Source: Pyropia yezoensis
Lineage: Eukaryota > Rhodophyta > Bangiophyceae > Bangiales > Bangiaceae
Direction: 5' to 3'
NCBI GenBank assembly: GCA_009829735.1
Contig: CM020618.1
Span: forward strand, 37,982,894 to 38,046,893
DNA: 64,000 nucleotides
Shown here: positions 44,596-56,934 of the stretch, in pieces
Layout of the letters: each line of letters opens with the position of its first letter
How positions within the stretch are numbered: position 1 is the first letter of the stretch
The notes under the pieces: model-generated
Database searches by the model: none
What the model was told of the DNA's origin: nothing
Seen by the model: only the letters and a program-made list of their open reading frames with translations
Program-made: the position numbers and the translations under genes

Positions 44596-46590
44596 ACTTT
44601 ATTCTGTGAGCGTGCTCGAGCGCATTCGAGCCTGCCCCCAGGGATGTCCTCCTGTCCACCAAAGGGTAGCTAGGCAAGAAAATTATGTGAACCGTGCGAA
44701 ATGCCCATGCCCGGGCTAGAGTTCGTGGCGTTCATCACTAAAGGTGCGCGCGCCCATTGAGGGGTCGATCAGATGTGTAATGACCTATGGAGCTTTTCAT
44801 GAGTGAATGGTGGGTCCTGCCTGTATCCGAGTCATTTTTTTGTCACTGAGCGGTGGGTTTAATGACCCTAATTTTCATCGCAGACCAAGCCACCACCTGC
44901 TGAGCAGTGGCGCGTCACCGCCCTAGTGATGCGCGCCTTGTGGGCTGTTTGATAGGCAGTGACGCGCGAGTGCGTGTGTGAGTGTTTGAGGGGCAGTGAG
45001 GCGTGAGTGCAAGTCCCTTGGCGGCAGGAGGGTGCGGGGGGGCCAAGTCGCTTGGCGGCAGGAGGGTGCGGGGGGGCAGTGCGACCTTGTACTGGGGGAA
45101 AAGGCCGACGCCGTGGTCGAGGCAGTTGCCAGCCCTCCCTAAGCACTCTGACTCGGCCGAGGGGCTCATGGCTGGTCGGTTCGAGCGGGGCGCGTGGGGA
45201 TGCGGACGGCAAGGACGGTGGGGACGGCGAGGGAGGCAGAGACGACGACGTGGGTGGGGACAAGGACGGAGGTGGGAACGGAGGGGCTTTTGAGCAGGAC
45301 TGTTGAGACGGCCGAGGGCGCAGTGGCGAGGGGTGTGGTGGGGCGAAGAGGGACGGCGGGGACAAGGCCGAGTTTTCGGTGGCGGCGATGGTGGCCGCTC
45401 CAGCGGCATCTTCTTTCGGGCAGTTGCTGCGCCACATGTCTGCTGCTTCCGGCTGCGCATGGTCGGTCAACAAGCGGCACGGTGGACGATGTAGTGGTCT
45501 CGCCAATAACACAACCGACTAGGTACAAGGCGAGCTGCGGTGGATGCGCATGGGATCCGGTATGTACGTCGGGGGGGTGAGGGTCGGGTGAGGGACGAGA
45601 GATGACAGGCACGCCGTTAGGGGGAGAGAGTTTCTGTGGGCTCCTGTGGCAGTGGGGGGGGGGGGGGGAGCATGGAGGGGAGGGTTCTGCAGCAGCATGG
45701 CAACACTGGCGGTAGTGACATCGGCTGCGAGGGTGAGCCCGTGGAGGGAGACGCCGAGCATGCGGCTTGCTGGCCGGCGGTACCTCCCCCTCCGTGCAAC
45801 TGGCCGGTTGTCTCACCGCGTATACCTAGCGGTGGAGACCGGTGGAGACCGACGCAGGCGACGACCGACGACGAATACGTCCAAATCCTGGTACTCTAAA
45901 AGACCCATGCCCGCCCCACATTTGCCCCTCACATCGAGTACAGAGGGGGGGCGGGAGGCGATCCACAGACGATCGGGGCGGGCGCAGTGGACGGAGTCGA
46001 CACAACAGCGGCGGGCGATGGACAGCACCCTCATCGGACCGGACAGGCGTACGAGGACGACGGAGAGCGCCTGATCACGGGGTAAAGGACAGTGGACGCC
46101 AGGCAGGGGTGTACCGATAAAACGAGGTTTCACCAGCAGGCTTCCGATGAATAGGTGGCCAGGTGCCTGCTTGCCTCCCAACCGACTCTCAGCGGCGTCT
46201 GACCGAACAACTGGCAGTGTGCCGGTGTAGCAAGGCATGGCCCATGCACCGCCAGTGCAACATTCTAAAGGCACGCAGTCAGTGACAACGACAGGGCCAG
46301 CCGGCGGGCAGAGGTGTGGCAGCCCACACCATTGCCGACGAGGTCAAACGATCGAATCGACTAGCTGACGAGGCCATCACATGTCTGGCAACGGCAACGC
46401 ACCCGACTCGTGAACGGTGAACAGGTAAGTTCAACTTCTCACCCCCCACTACCCCCCTTTCCCTGATGAAAGTAGTCCATTTGCCGAAAGAAATTAACAA
46501 ATACCGAAGCATCAAAATCATGACGCAATTGGAAGACACTTATTCACGAGTCGACATGTAAGAAAAACTTCGTGACCGCCGAGCTCGCTT
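44596..46590. other. No gene recognised; left flank of the candidate large element
   Basis: Apart from the 34-bp duplication, only short or composition-driven frames are present. If the palindrome array marks an element end, the boundary should lie here or just inside the array. Confidence 0.45.
45011..45078. repeat. 34-bp tandem duplication
   Basis: Copies at 45011-45044 and 45045-45078 are almost identical (TTGGCGGCAGGAGGGTGCGG core). Confidence 0.9.
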
Positions 46591-47024
46591 CGTTATGCAC
46601 CAAACGCGAGACGTCAGCTCTGGCGAACAATCTCGACAAAGATCCGAAGAGCGTTATGTACATAACGCGCTACGGTCTGTCTGCCATGCCACAACTCCCA
46701 GATTCTCCAATGGCTCACATGTCGCGTTATGTACATAACGCGACACGGTCTGCTCTGGCGAACAATCTCGACAAACATCCGAAGAGCGTTATGTACATAA
46801 CGCGCTACGGTCTGTCTACCATACCACAACTACCAGATCCTCAAAAAGGCTCACCTCACGCGTTATGTACATAACGCGACACGGTCAGCCTGGGCAATCT
46901 GTCGTCACGATGCCAAGTGCTCGCCAGGCGCGTTATGTACATAACGCGACTCGGTCTGCCCTGGCCAAATCCCGGCCAACATCCGACAATGGAACGTACC
47001 CATCTGTTGCGTTATGCACATAAC
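46591..47024. repeat. Array of perfect 18-20 bp palindromes (left cluster)
   Basis: The 20-base palindrome CGCGTTATGTACATAACGCG occurs complete at 46723-46742, 46859-46878 and 46929-46948. Its 18-base inner form GCGTTATGTACATAACGC occurs at 46651-46668 and 46786-46803. Degenerate copies lie at about 46591 and 47009-47024. Most spacings are about 62-75 bp. A higher-order unit of about 135 bp, each with two palindromes, is duplicated (starting near 46618 and 46753). Perfect dyads at helical-scale spacing look like binding sites for a dimeric protein, such as a transposase, resolvase or replication initiator. Each could also extrude as a hairpin. Confidence 0.93.
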
Positions 47025-47303
47025 ATGGCGTGACTCACGACTGATGGTGGTACCATGGGGCACAGACGCCCCCGCCCCCCCCCCCCCCCCCCTCCCCCGC
47101 GCCCAGCAAATGTGCCTTGCCATATGAACCTTTCTCGAACCTGTCACGCAACTCAAAACGTCAACGATAGCAGTTGTCAACTACGCTGGGGAACAACCGG
47201 CCACCACTTTAATAACGACACCTTCAAAGCATAAAAGAGAGAGGATGCCGTACAGTCCCAGCCCCCCTACCACCCGTCCCCCCCCCCCCCCACACACTCC
47301 CGA
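47025..47303. other. Spacer between palindrome array and helicase gene end
   Basis: AT-richer DNA with two C runs (about 47073-47092 and 47278-47290). It would contain the helicase gene's 3' end signals. Confidence 0.5.
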
Positions 47304-50300
47304 CTAGTACAACCTGTCGGGAGCCACAATGTCGATGTGCTCGCGGCCCGGTAGACCTGGCCGCCTCCACCTACGGCGGACGTTGTCCCACCAGCTCTTC
47401 CAGGCACCTACAGCGCTTGAAAGGTAGTCCATGTCATCAATCACATGGAGATGGCTCTGTGCCCGCGACATCATGACGTTCACGCGCCGCTCGTCGGACA
47501 AAAAAAAGTCGGTGCTCCCGCCGGGTGGCACTCGAGGCCCTGGCCGCACGAGGGAGAGTATGACACTATCCACAGAAGCACCTTAGCAGCCATCCACGGT
47601 GGACACCCTGACGTTTGCACGTGGTCTGTCCGGCAGCCGCCCGCTCTCTGTCACCGACTGCAGGACTTCATGCAGCTTGTTCCGCTGCGCAGTGTACGGG
47701 GTGATGAGCATCACCTTCAGATCGGTAGCCCCTCTGGACGTCGCCCATGTAAGCAGTAGATCCGTAAGAGCCATCTCGACCAACCGAAGCTCTGCAACAT
47801 TAATCAGGCTCTTGTTGTTGGGGGTGGTGGAATCCGACTTATGCGCCCGATCGTCGGCCGGCAGGCGGAAAGTGTCTTTCACTTGCAGCCCAGCGAAGCG
47901 AATACGCCGACTAGGATGGTTTAGCCATGCGGGTGTCCCAAACCCCTCCTCATGGCGGGCCTTGGGCCCGCGCCCGTCCGACCACATGCCAATGTGCCGG
48001 TAAAAGACTTGTCGGAGGAGGGACCATAACAGCGGCCGCATGCGGTATTGCACGGAGAGGATGACGCAAGCGGTTAGAAACCTGGCGAGCCGCTCAAAAA
48101 CGCTGGATGTCATCGGCCGTGTCTCGCCTCTGTACTCCATGCCGGCGCTCGGCCTCAGCTGGGCATTGTCGCCAACAAGGACAATGCACTTGGTCCGCTC
48201 TGCCGGATGACCGTCCTCGTCTTCGTCTGACGAGCCACCCGCACGCCCTGCCCGCTTGGCGCGAACAATGGCGGCGACAGACGCAGGGACGCTTGTTGCC
48301 GCACCCTCGTCAATGATAATGGCGTCAAAGCCTTGACCCCCCACGAGCCCCCCCGTCGACGTTGATGTCATTGTGACAATTGTGGCAGTATTGACCCCCA
48401 GGTAGGGGGCAACACGTGCCATGCAAGGGGCGGCAGGCCACTAGCCTGACCCGTTTCTCCCCCTGCATTCGGGTCCATATTCCCTAAGTTTGGGATAGTT
48501 TGTTTAGTAGTAAATCCAACTTGGATTGGGGGGTTTTCTGCATTTATCGTCTTGAATTTTCGTGTGGCCCGGTGGGCAGGTGCTGGGGTGGGAGATTCTG
48601 AGTGGCGAGATTCTGAGGGGACCCTGGGGGGATAAGGGGAGGGACAGCGGGGCTTGGCCTTGCTTCCCCGTCCCGACCAAGAAACTGTTGGCCCACACAC
48701 CATCTTCGTGTTTGTCAGTGGGGAGATTGCCCCACAACAGGGATAGAGTGTGTGCGACTTGCACTTCTTCCGGTTCCCCCGACACGGTAGGCAGCCCTTG
48801 CGCACCGCCCCAGCTTGGGTGTCGCGTGTGCGAGTGGTTTTTGCCACAACAGTGACGGACGCGCCGCCCACGATGCGCTTGCGGAGCTCCCGTTCCGCAC
48901 GCTGCTGGCGACGCAAGGCAGCCTCCAGGGCTTGCTTCGCATCGGCACTCTCCTCGAGGAGGTTGTGTGACTCACCTGCGCCCGGCTCTGCACCCTGGGC
49001 GCGGGAACGATCCACACGACCGCCCACATCGGCCACCCGCGCCCTTGCCCGTTGCACCGCGGCTGTCGCGGATGGGTAGGCGACAGGAAGGCGCTCGTCC
49101 ACCACGGCGTCAATGTGCATTGATCTGGCACGGTGGCCCCCCGGAGGGAGTTCACCCACACGGAGGAGCGTTACGGCATCGGGTTTCGCGACGCCGTGTC
49201 GAGTGGCAGCCCCAGCAGGACAGATCAACTCGTGCACTGCGTCCAACAGCTCGTCACACGCCGTGTTGGTGCGCGACGTCAGCAGCACCCGCCCAACCGG
49301 CAGGGTCCCAAGTACCATGTCCACCATGGAGACAACGGCGCGTGTCTTGCCCGTCCCTGGTGGGCCCGTTACCAGCTGCACGTCGCACTCGTCCGACAAC
49401 AGCCCCCGGCGCATGCATTCGACTGCGTGCCACTGGAACTCGTCCAGATGGGCGTAGCGTGGAGGAGCGCTCGGCAGCAGGGGAGGCCCCAGTGCCGGTA
49501 CAGGTGCCACCTGCTGTCCCCCGCGCGGAGGCGTTGCGTGGATGGCGAGCACCCTCCGCATGACTGGCGGAAGAAGTTCCAAGTGGCCGAGGCCGCCAAA
49601 CTCGCGGCTGTCCGACAGGACACTGTGAGACAGGATGACGACCACATTCGCCGACCAGCAATGGCACAGCCGCTGCACGTCTGAGCGACGCACCGCAAGC
49701 CACCACCGCCGGGGGGAACCGGAAGCGCCACCGTGGCGCGCCGTGCCGGCGTCATCGTCCTGCTCGTCCGGCCCCGGGCCAGGGGTCTTGTCCACCCACC
49801 ATTGGCCTGCCCCCGTGGGCAATGGGCCTCCAACCACCCTGCCGGGCTGCCTCTCCTCGTCCTCGCGGCGGCCAATGAACACCGCGTCCTGGGGGGTGCT
49901 GCCCGCCGAGCTTACGGGTTCCGGTACCCACAAGGCACACAAATCACCCGGGGTGGCGTCAGTGGGGTCCACTTGACACTCTCCCCCGGGGTCCTTGTGG
50001 CGGCGGTGGCGCCCAGCTGATCACCTAGTAGCGCGGCCGCCCGCACCGAGGGGACCACCCCGGGGGGCGGGCATACGCACGAGCACGTTGCACATGCGAC
50101 ACGCTCGCGGGTCGTCCAAGATGGAGCCACTCATCTACGGGGACGACAGGTTGATGGGCGCGTCGATGCGAGCCACGCCAAAGCGGGAGCACAATGACGA
50201 TGTGGTCTCACGCCCACTGCGTCCGCCGCCGCCATGGCCCTTTTTGCTCCCTTCGATAGTCTGTGCTACCGCCTCTGTACCGCGGGCGGCGAGCTGGCAC

Positions 50301-53300
50301 AAGGTTTCGACAAAGACGGCCTGCCAGTGGCCCCCAGGGCCTCTTGCGTACAACAGGGACGGGCGCAGGTGGGTTGGGACACCCTTCCACCCCGACTCGG
50401 ACGTACTGAGCGTCAACTGACCGAGCGCCACCCGATCACCATCCGCGCCACACAGCAAGGGAGGACTGGCCTCGGTGGCACCACCCCCCGCCGCCGCCGC
50501 CGCCGCCGCCGCGGGCAGAGGTGCACCGGTGAAGGACGCGCACCCCCCACCAGCCGGGGCCCTGGTACCAGCGCCCACACCGACAGTCGCACTTCGAACA
50601 ACAGCGGCACCCGCGTCCGCTACTGCAGCGGCGGCGGCAGAGGGCGCACCACCCAGAGCCACTGCCGAGGCCACTGCAGCCGCACCCGCGGCGTCGGCTG
50701 CTGCAGCGGTACGAGGAGGCCCAGCAGCTGGAGGAGCCGCTCCGCCGACGCCCACCGCGTCGGCCACGACCGTCGCAACCACGGACCCTGCGAGTATACC
50801 CGCAGCCGATGCAGGGTCTGGAGCAGCGGTAGCCGAGACCTCTGGTACGGAGGGTCCGCCTCGGACGGCTGCAGTCGCGGCGGAGGTGGCAGCACTTCCA
50901 GGCACTGCTGCACGGGCGCCCGTTTGGACCACCCGGGCGACACTGACGACAGTTTCACCATCGTTCTCTGCGTCATCCCAGTCATCGTCGTCGAGATTAA
51001 ACACAACGGCGATACATGGATCCGCATTGTAGACAGGGGAAACTGCCTGCCCAGCTAACACATCGTCTAGGACCGCCACTGCGGGCAGGTAGCACACGAA
51101 CTCGACTTCGCCCCCCGCATCGTCGCCAATAGAAATGGCGTCTGGGTCACCTGGTGGGCTCGCCCTGTCCACACCGGGCGTTGCGGGTGGCGGTCCATCG
51201 TCCTCGGCATCTGAGCCAGCACCCGCCCCAGCGGCAGCTGCTGCACCCGCCCCAGTGGCATCCGCCGCAACCGCACCAGCCCCAGCGGCAGCTGCTGCTG
51301 CACCCACACCCGCCTCTGCGTCTTCTGGCACAGCGTACCCGCTCAGTATTTCGTCGATGCGCTAACGTAATCGTACGACCAGGGGGCTGGCCTGCTTGCC
51401 AGGCCTGGCTGGCGGACAGAGCGCACCCTTCAGCGCGTGGAGGGCCCCCGGACAGGTCGTACCACCGACTTTTCCGACCCAGGGCCGCAGGCCCAACGGT
51501 GACGCCAACCAATCCAACGTTGACTGGGCCAACACGCGCCGAGATGCCCACACGCCAACCGCAAGAGGGGTTCGCACCAGGTGACGGACGGCGGCGAAGT
51601 ACAACCAGCTGTATAGCGACCGGTCCGCCTCCTTGTGCCCGACAAGAACCTCCCAAAGCCACGGGAGTGTATCCATCACTCGTTGACAACCGGGGCCAGG
51701 TTTGCCACGTCCATGATATCGAAGTGTGTGCAGAACTGCTTGCGGTCGGAGAGTAGGATGAGGCACGAGACAAAGACCCTTCGGACAACACCTCGTGTGC
51801 CCGTCACGTCTCGGTGGATGCCCAGCCGCATGAGCAGGTGCAAGACACGGTCGAGCGCCCTGCTCGCCCGCAGGTTAAGCGACTCGCCCGGTGAGTCCGC
51901 AGGCGGGCGCCCCACGCCCACGTCCACCAACACTTGCCGGCTGCTCCGCACAAGCGCCGTACATACGGAAAACTGCTGCAGGGGCACACCTTTCCAGGCA
52001 CGATCATCCCCGCGAGTGCGCACAGAGACGTCCAGCAAGTTCATGGCGTTTTCAATGACGCGCAGGGCGTCAAAAGGTCGTGGGGGGCCACTCGACGACA
52101 GACCCGAGGCTGGAACGCTGGTGGTCTCGCGGGCGGACACAGCGCGCCCCCCCTCATCGGACGGGACGGGTGCACACCCATCCAACAGGTCCGTGATGGA
52201 CCACGAATCAGACCCACCGCCCCCCCGCTCATTCACACCGGACAGGCAGCAAGTGACCTGCCGGGCGGTCAGTCGGAAGTGTGAACTGGGGGCTACCAGC
52301 CACCCGACGCCAGTGTCTGAAGCAGTCACACTCGCAAAATGTGAAAACAGGGACGCAGTCGGCGCGACAGCAGTAGCTGCACCTGGAGAGCCAAGGACGG
52401 ACGAGAACAGCAACGCCGTCATGTCGCACATGACGGTTTTCCATGCGTCGACCTCTTTGAAGGCGACGAAGAAGTCTGTCGGCAACATTGCCAACGACCC
52501 GGGCATGGACATCAGCAGGGCCACGTCGTCGGGGCTGCCTGCGCCTTCCGGGACAAGCTTGCCGTCGCCATGACCTCGCCCCAGGGCGGAAAAGTTGCGG
52601 CCAGACTCGACCAAGTGCGACCACAGGCGGGTGTGTAGATTCAACGGCTGCGGCTGCAGCACCTCAGCACCGTCCTTGCCCGCCAGCACCGCCCGGTGGA
52701 CGGTGGTTGTGTCTGCGCTACACGCGCACGGTAGGAACCTCTGGGCCTCGGGAGGCCAGACACCCATGGACCAGGCGGTGCGAAAAAACGTCACTTGGTG
52801 CGGCCAGGAGGGAGAATCGGGCAGCGACCCGTGATCGCGCAACAGTTGCGAGCAGGCGGCGACGACGGCAGCGACCATCTCGCGGCTGAAGTGGGCGAGC
52901 TCCGGACCACCCCCACTGCCAGCGTCTGCCGCACACGCATCCTGCGCGGGAAGCGTCGCCGGCGGCGCGTCGGCCCCAGGTCGATGACCGGCCGCGCGGG
53001 GGGGGGTTAGCGCCAAAAAACGAGGAGACGGCACTGCAACCGGACCCGCGGGGCCACCAGGACCACCGGGCGCGGTGAGACGCAGCCGCTTTTGCCCCGA
53101 CCAGCCGGTGATGATCATCCAGGTGGGCGCTGCCGCCGCCGCCGCCGCCCGCATAGACAGGTCGTCGATTGCCTTTCGTGCCCGTCACACGTTCGGAACC
53201 ATGGTGGGGATGACCAACATGTCCACGAGTGCCTCGAGGCTGGCGCGCGGCAGGCTGGCCAAGCCCAGGCCGCGAAGGGCGTGCCTCACAATGGTTGCCA

Positions 53301-54617
53301 TCTCACGTACCACGACCGGGTCACTCGCGTGCGGCTGGTACAGACGGGACAGGTGGGCAAGAGCGGCTTTGGCTACCCGTACACCCGGGTCGCAGCGAAG
53401 AAGGGTCGACGTGGTCGGGGTGACACACAAGGCGTCGGCCTGGGACGTCGCCTGCGGGCCCATGCGAGCAAAGAGGGCGTCACAAGCACGCACCAGTCCG
53501 AGGGCACTCCACGTGTCACCTCGCGTGGCCATGGCACCCCCCGCCGGGTCGGTACCAACGGCCGTCGCTCCCGTCACCACGGACCTCACCACAGGGTGAG
53601 TGACGTCCAGCATTGTCTCCGCCGGCTCGTCTGACACTACAGGCGCATACCCGCCCGGTCGCACCGGAAAAATCTCGTCGACGTCACAGTCCATCTCCTT
53701 CAGCCGCTCCGACGGATCAGCCGCCAGCACTGATGACCCCATCAGCTGGGCTACGCCCGACATTTGCACCTCCGACTCGACCACCGGGGTCCCCAGCGCC
53801 ACGGCCACCCGGTCAGTCTGTGACGCCTCATGCACCAAACCCACCGACGCGGGAGGTACGACAGCCACCGGCACGACCGCCGGGCCAGTCGGCAGTGCGC
53901 CCAACGGATCGGCCGACATTCCAGGTGGCGACGCGGCCAACGTCCGCAACACCGCGCCCGCAAACACGACCTGCTTGCACTCTGGGTCAGCCGCTGACAC
54001 GGCCGGCACGGCCGCTCGGTCAGCCGCTGAATCGGCCGGCACTGCAGCCACATCCACCGACTCGGCGACCGGCATCCCAGCCGCCTACACGGCCGGCGGC
54101 TCCGCCGGCGTCACACCCCCCGACGCCGCCGTCCACATGCCCGCCGACACAGCGGGCTCGACGGTCGCCGCCACACCCACCGAGGCTGCCGTGCACTTGC
54201 CCGCCGACGCCTCAGACGACTCTGCCGACGCCGCCGACGACTCTGCCGGTGGCGCCGCTGGAGCCGAGACCGTCGGCTCTGCCGGCGCCACACCAGCCGG
54301 CTCGGCCACCACGTCAGCCGCGACCGTCGCCCACGCGACGAGCGCCGACAGGGCCGGCTCGGCGACCGGCACCTCGCCGGCCGGCGTCTCGCACGCCAAA
54401 GCAGTTGACGCGGCGGGCACCGTTCCCACCGACGCGACTGACTCGACCGCCGACACCGCCACCGCCAACGCGGCAGCCGGGTCAGCCACCGGTGGCGTGA
54501 CCGCCATTCCCACCAGCGGACCCACCGGCCTCGTTGCCGCCCCAACACCCGCAGGCTGGGCCGCCAGACACAGCAACACCACACAAGCCGCCGCCTTGGC
54601 CGCCACCACCTGCGGGG
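47304..54617 (-). pseudogene. Giant gene ending in a UPF1-type SF1 helicase, disabled
   Basis: One minus-strand protein of about 2,300 codons can be followed from a splice-acceptor-like CCCGCAG at about 54618 to a TAG at 47304. The N-terminal part is Ala/Pro/Val-rich. A middle section (53150-51680) has no known domain. A Cys pair (RACRMCNVLV, about 50100) precedes the helicase: Walker A GPPGTGKT (about 49350), FDAIIIDEGA as motif II (about 48325), GDNAQLRP as motif III (about 48160), QYRMRPLL as motif IV-like (about 48040), TVDGC-stop-G as motif V (about 47585) and ERRVNVMMSRA as motif VI (about 47480). In-frame stops: TAG 54085, TGA 53185, TAG 51362, TAG 50135, TGA 50021, TAA 47583. There is one frame change near 51680 and a solo LTR at 48381-48848. 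In UPF1 relatives motif V has Gln where TAA stands. Confidence 0.85.
48381..48848 (+). mobile_element. Solo LTR inserted in the helicase gene
   Basis: A 468-bp copy of the LTR at 3993-4461, with the same TGTGGCA...TGCCACA ends and orientation. No internal retrotransposon sequence is attached, so it is a solo LTR, normally left by recombination between two LTRs. The flanks are ACAAT (48376-48380) and ACAGT (48849-48853), a 5-bp target duplication with one difference. Excising the LTR plus one flank copy removes 473 bases and rejoins the helicase frame as ASVTV-TMTSTST just before motif II. Confidence 0.95.
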
Positions 54618-55690
54618 GGGAGGGGGTGGGGGAGGGGGGTGGGGAGTAAGAGGGGAAAAGGGCACGACAGAGATTCAGCGGCCGTGGAGTGGGGGCGCGG
54701 CTCGGGGACAGCACACCAGCAGCGGCGGTGGCGCGGTTTGAAAACCCGCGCCGCCGGTGCTGGCGCGACGTACCCCCCTCCCCCACTAGAGTCGCCGCGT
54801 CCGTGCCCCCCCCCGGCCGACCGCCGATGCTCCACCCCACCCCTCTCACACTCTCTCCCCTCCTGACGCCCCCTCCTCACGCCCCCCCCCCCCACAACAA
54901 ACGAACCGGTCCCGCCGCCGCAACCGCCACACAACCCGCCGCCTTGGCCGCCACCACCTGCGGGGAGGAAGGGGATGGGGGAACGGGGTGGGGGGGAAAA
55001 GGCGAAAAAGGCACGACAGAGAATCTGCGGCCGTGGAGTGGGGGCGCGGCTCGGGGACAGCACACCAGCAGCGGCGGTGGCGCGGTTTGAAAACCCGCGC
55101 CGCCGGTGCTGGCGCGACGTACCCCCCTCCCCCACTAGAGCCGCCGCGTCCGTGCCCCCCCCCGGCCGACCGCCGATGCTCCACCCCACCCCTCTCACAC
55201 TCTCCCCCCTCCTGACGCCCCCTCCTCACGCCCCCCCCCCCCACAACAAACGAACCGGTCCCGCCGCCGCAACCGCCACACAACCCGCCGCCTTGGCCGC
55301 CACCACCTGCGGGGGGAAGGGGGTGGGGGAACGGGGTGGGGGGGAAGAGGCGAAAAAGGCACGACAGAGAATCTGCGGCCGTGGGGTGGGGGCGCGGCTC
55401 GGAGACAGCGCTCCAGCAGCGGCGGCGGCGCGGTTTGAAGACCCGCGCCGCCGGTGCTGGCGCGACGTACCCCCCTCCCCCAATAGAGCCGCCGCGTCCG
55501 TGCCCCCCCCCGGCCGGCCGCCGATCCTCCACCCCACCCCTCTCACACTCTCCCCCCTCCTCACGCTCCCCCCCTCTCGCCCCCCCTCCCGGCGCCCCCT
55601 CCGCCCACACCCACAGCGGGTCAAAACAAACGCACCGGTCCGGCCGCGAACACCACAGAACCCGCCGCCTTGGCCGCCATCAGCAGCGGG
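54588..55690. repeat. About 349-bp tandem repeat, three copies plus a partial
   Basis: The landmark CCGCCGCCTTGGCCGCCACC recurs at about 54590, 54938 and 55286, and a diverged form at about 55662. Each unit holds the same minus-strand polypyrimidine-CCGCAG acceptor-like site, followed by a frame reading VVAAKAAGCV. The fourth, diverged unit has an ATG in place of the splice site (55680: MAAKAAGSVVFAAGPV), followed by a GTGCGT donor-like site. The array looks like repeated duplication of the first-exon region of the giant helicase gene. Confidence 0.85.
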
Positions 55691-56934
55691 GGGGGTGGGG
55701 GGCGGGGTGGGGGAAGGGAGGGGGCGCGGCACATCGTGGAGAGGGTGGTCGGGAATGGGGGAGAGGGCGCGGCACAACCGGGAAAGGGAGGGTGGGGGAA
55801 GGGAGGGGGCGCGGCACACCGGGGAGAGGGTGATCAGGAATGGGGGAGAGGGCGCGGCACATCCGGGGAAGGGAGGGGTTGGGGGTGAGATGCACAGAGC
55901 CCGGCGGGGAGGGCGGTGCGGGGTGGGGGCCGCGCGTGCACGCATGCGCGCGCGCATGCCCGAGAATGCACGTGCATGGTCCGCGCGCACTCATGTGCGA
56001 GTGCGTGGGCGGGCGCCGCGCGCATGCATGCGCGCGTGCATTCGCACGCGCACGTCCGTGAGACGTGCGCCCCGGGAAACGACGATTCTGGTCCTGTGTA
56101 TTACACACTGGCAGTTTGCGGAAAAGCCACAAGACTTTTCAGCACAACCCTTAGCGATCGACGCCCCCAAGATCTACGTCCCGTGAAAGGTCCCTAATTA
56201 TCTACAGAGTGAGGGGAGGTTCATTAGAAGGGGGCGGTTCATTAGGAGGTGGCGGTTCACTAGGAGGGGGCGGTTCTTTTAGATAGAGGGGGGGGGGGGG
56301 GGGTTCGTGGCAAGGGTGTGAGCTGTGGGCCCACATTGGAGACCCGTTTGTGAGATCGACGGACGGCTAAATCGTACAGCAAGCTCCGTGTCCGCGGACA
56401 TCTGAAAAAGCGCGGAGTTTTTGTAAATCCTGCTCCAATCGATAAATCGTATTTTCTGTGACGGTCCTGAGACGTCAAGCTTCTCGGTCTTGTGGGTATG
56501 CCATGACGGCCAATGTCAGAGCCCAGGCAATTTTGGCGCGTTGCTCACGAGGGACCTCCCGCGAGAAGCGTGCATTGAGGACGTTGAACGAACGGGCCTG
56601 AACAGGCCCAAGTGGGCGCACAGCCCAACGATTGAAGGGGATGCAGGGGACGAACAGGCAAGGGTCGTGGCCGCCGCCGTCGCTGGCGTGGCGTCTAGTC
56701 GCCGAGGCGGGGCTCTTGTTGGGGACGATGGACGGCCGCTTCCCATGTTTTCATCGGCCTGGTGGGTGGCTGCCTGCTGAGCTCGCGGCTTGTCGGTGCG
56801 GAGGGTCTTGGTGTGCATGACGCCGCACAGTGGAGTACTTCCACTGAAGACACTTTTTCTTTCTGCAGACGGCCCCCCCCCCCCCCCATCCCCCCTCTCC
56901 CCCTCGTCCTTCCCCCGAGCTCTGCTGCTCAGTC
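55691..56934. other. Region between the divergent element genes
   Basis: Contains G-rich degenerate repeats (55.68-55.88 kb), an alternating purine/pyrimidine GC-rich stretch (about 55925-56060), four roughly 19-bp tandem units (56211-56282, GGCGGTTCATTAGGAG type) and a short + strand open frame (56490-56780). A TTTCTTTCTGCAG acceptor-like site at about 56857-56869 suggests an upstream exon for the next gene. Divergent promoters probably lie here. Confidence 0.5.

Noticed and set aside
46614-46829. Minus-strand frame with repeated RYVHNA peptides
   Set aside because: The peptide is just the translation of the palindrome repeat; the frame has no other coding character.
46591-47024. CRISPR array
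   Set aside because: The repeats are perfect short palindromes with repeated, not unique, intervening sequence, in a eukaryotic context and without cas genes.
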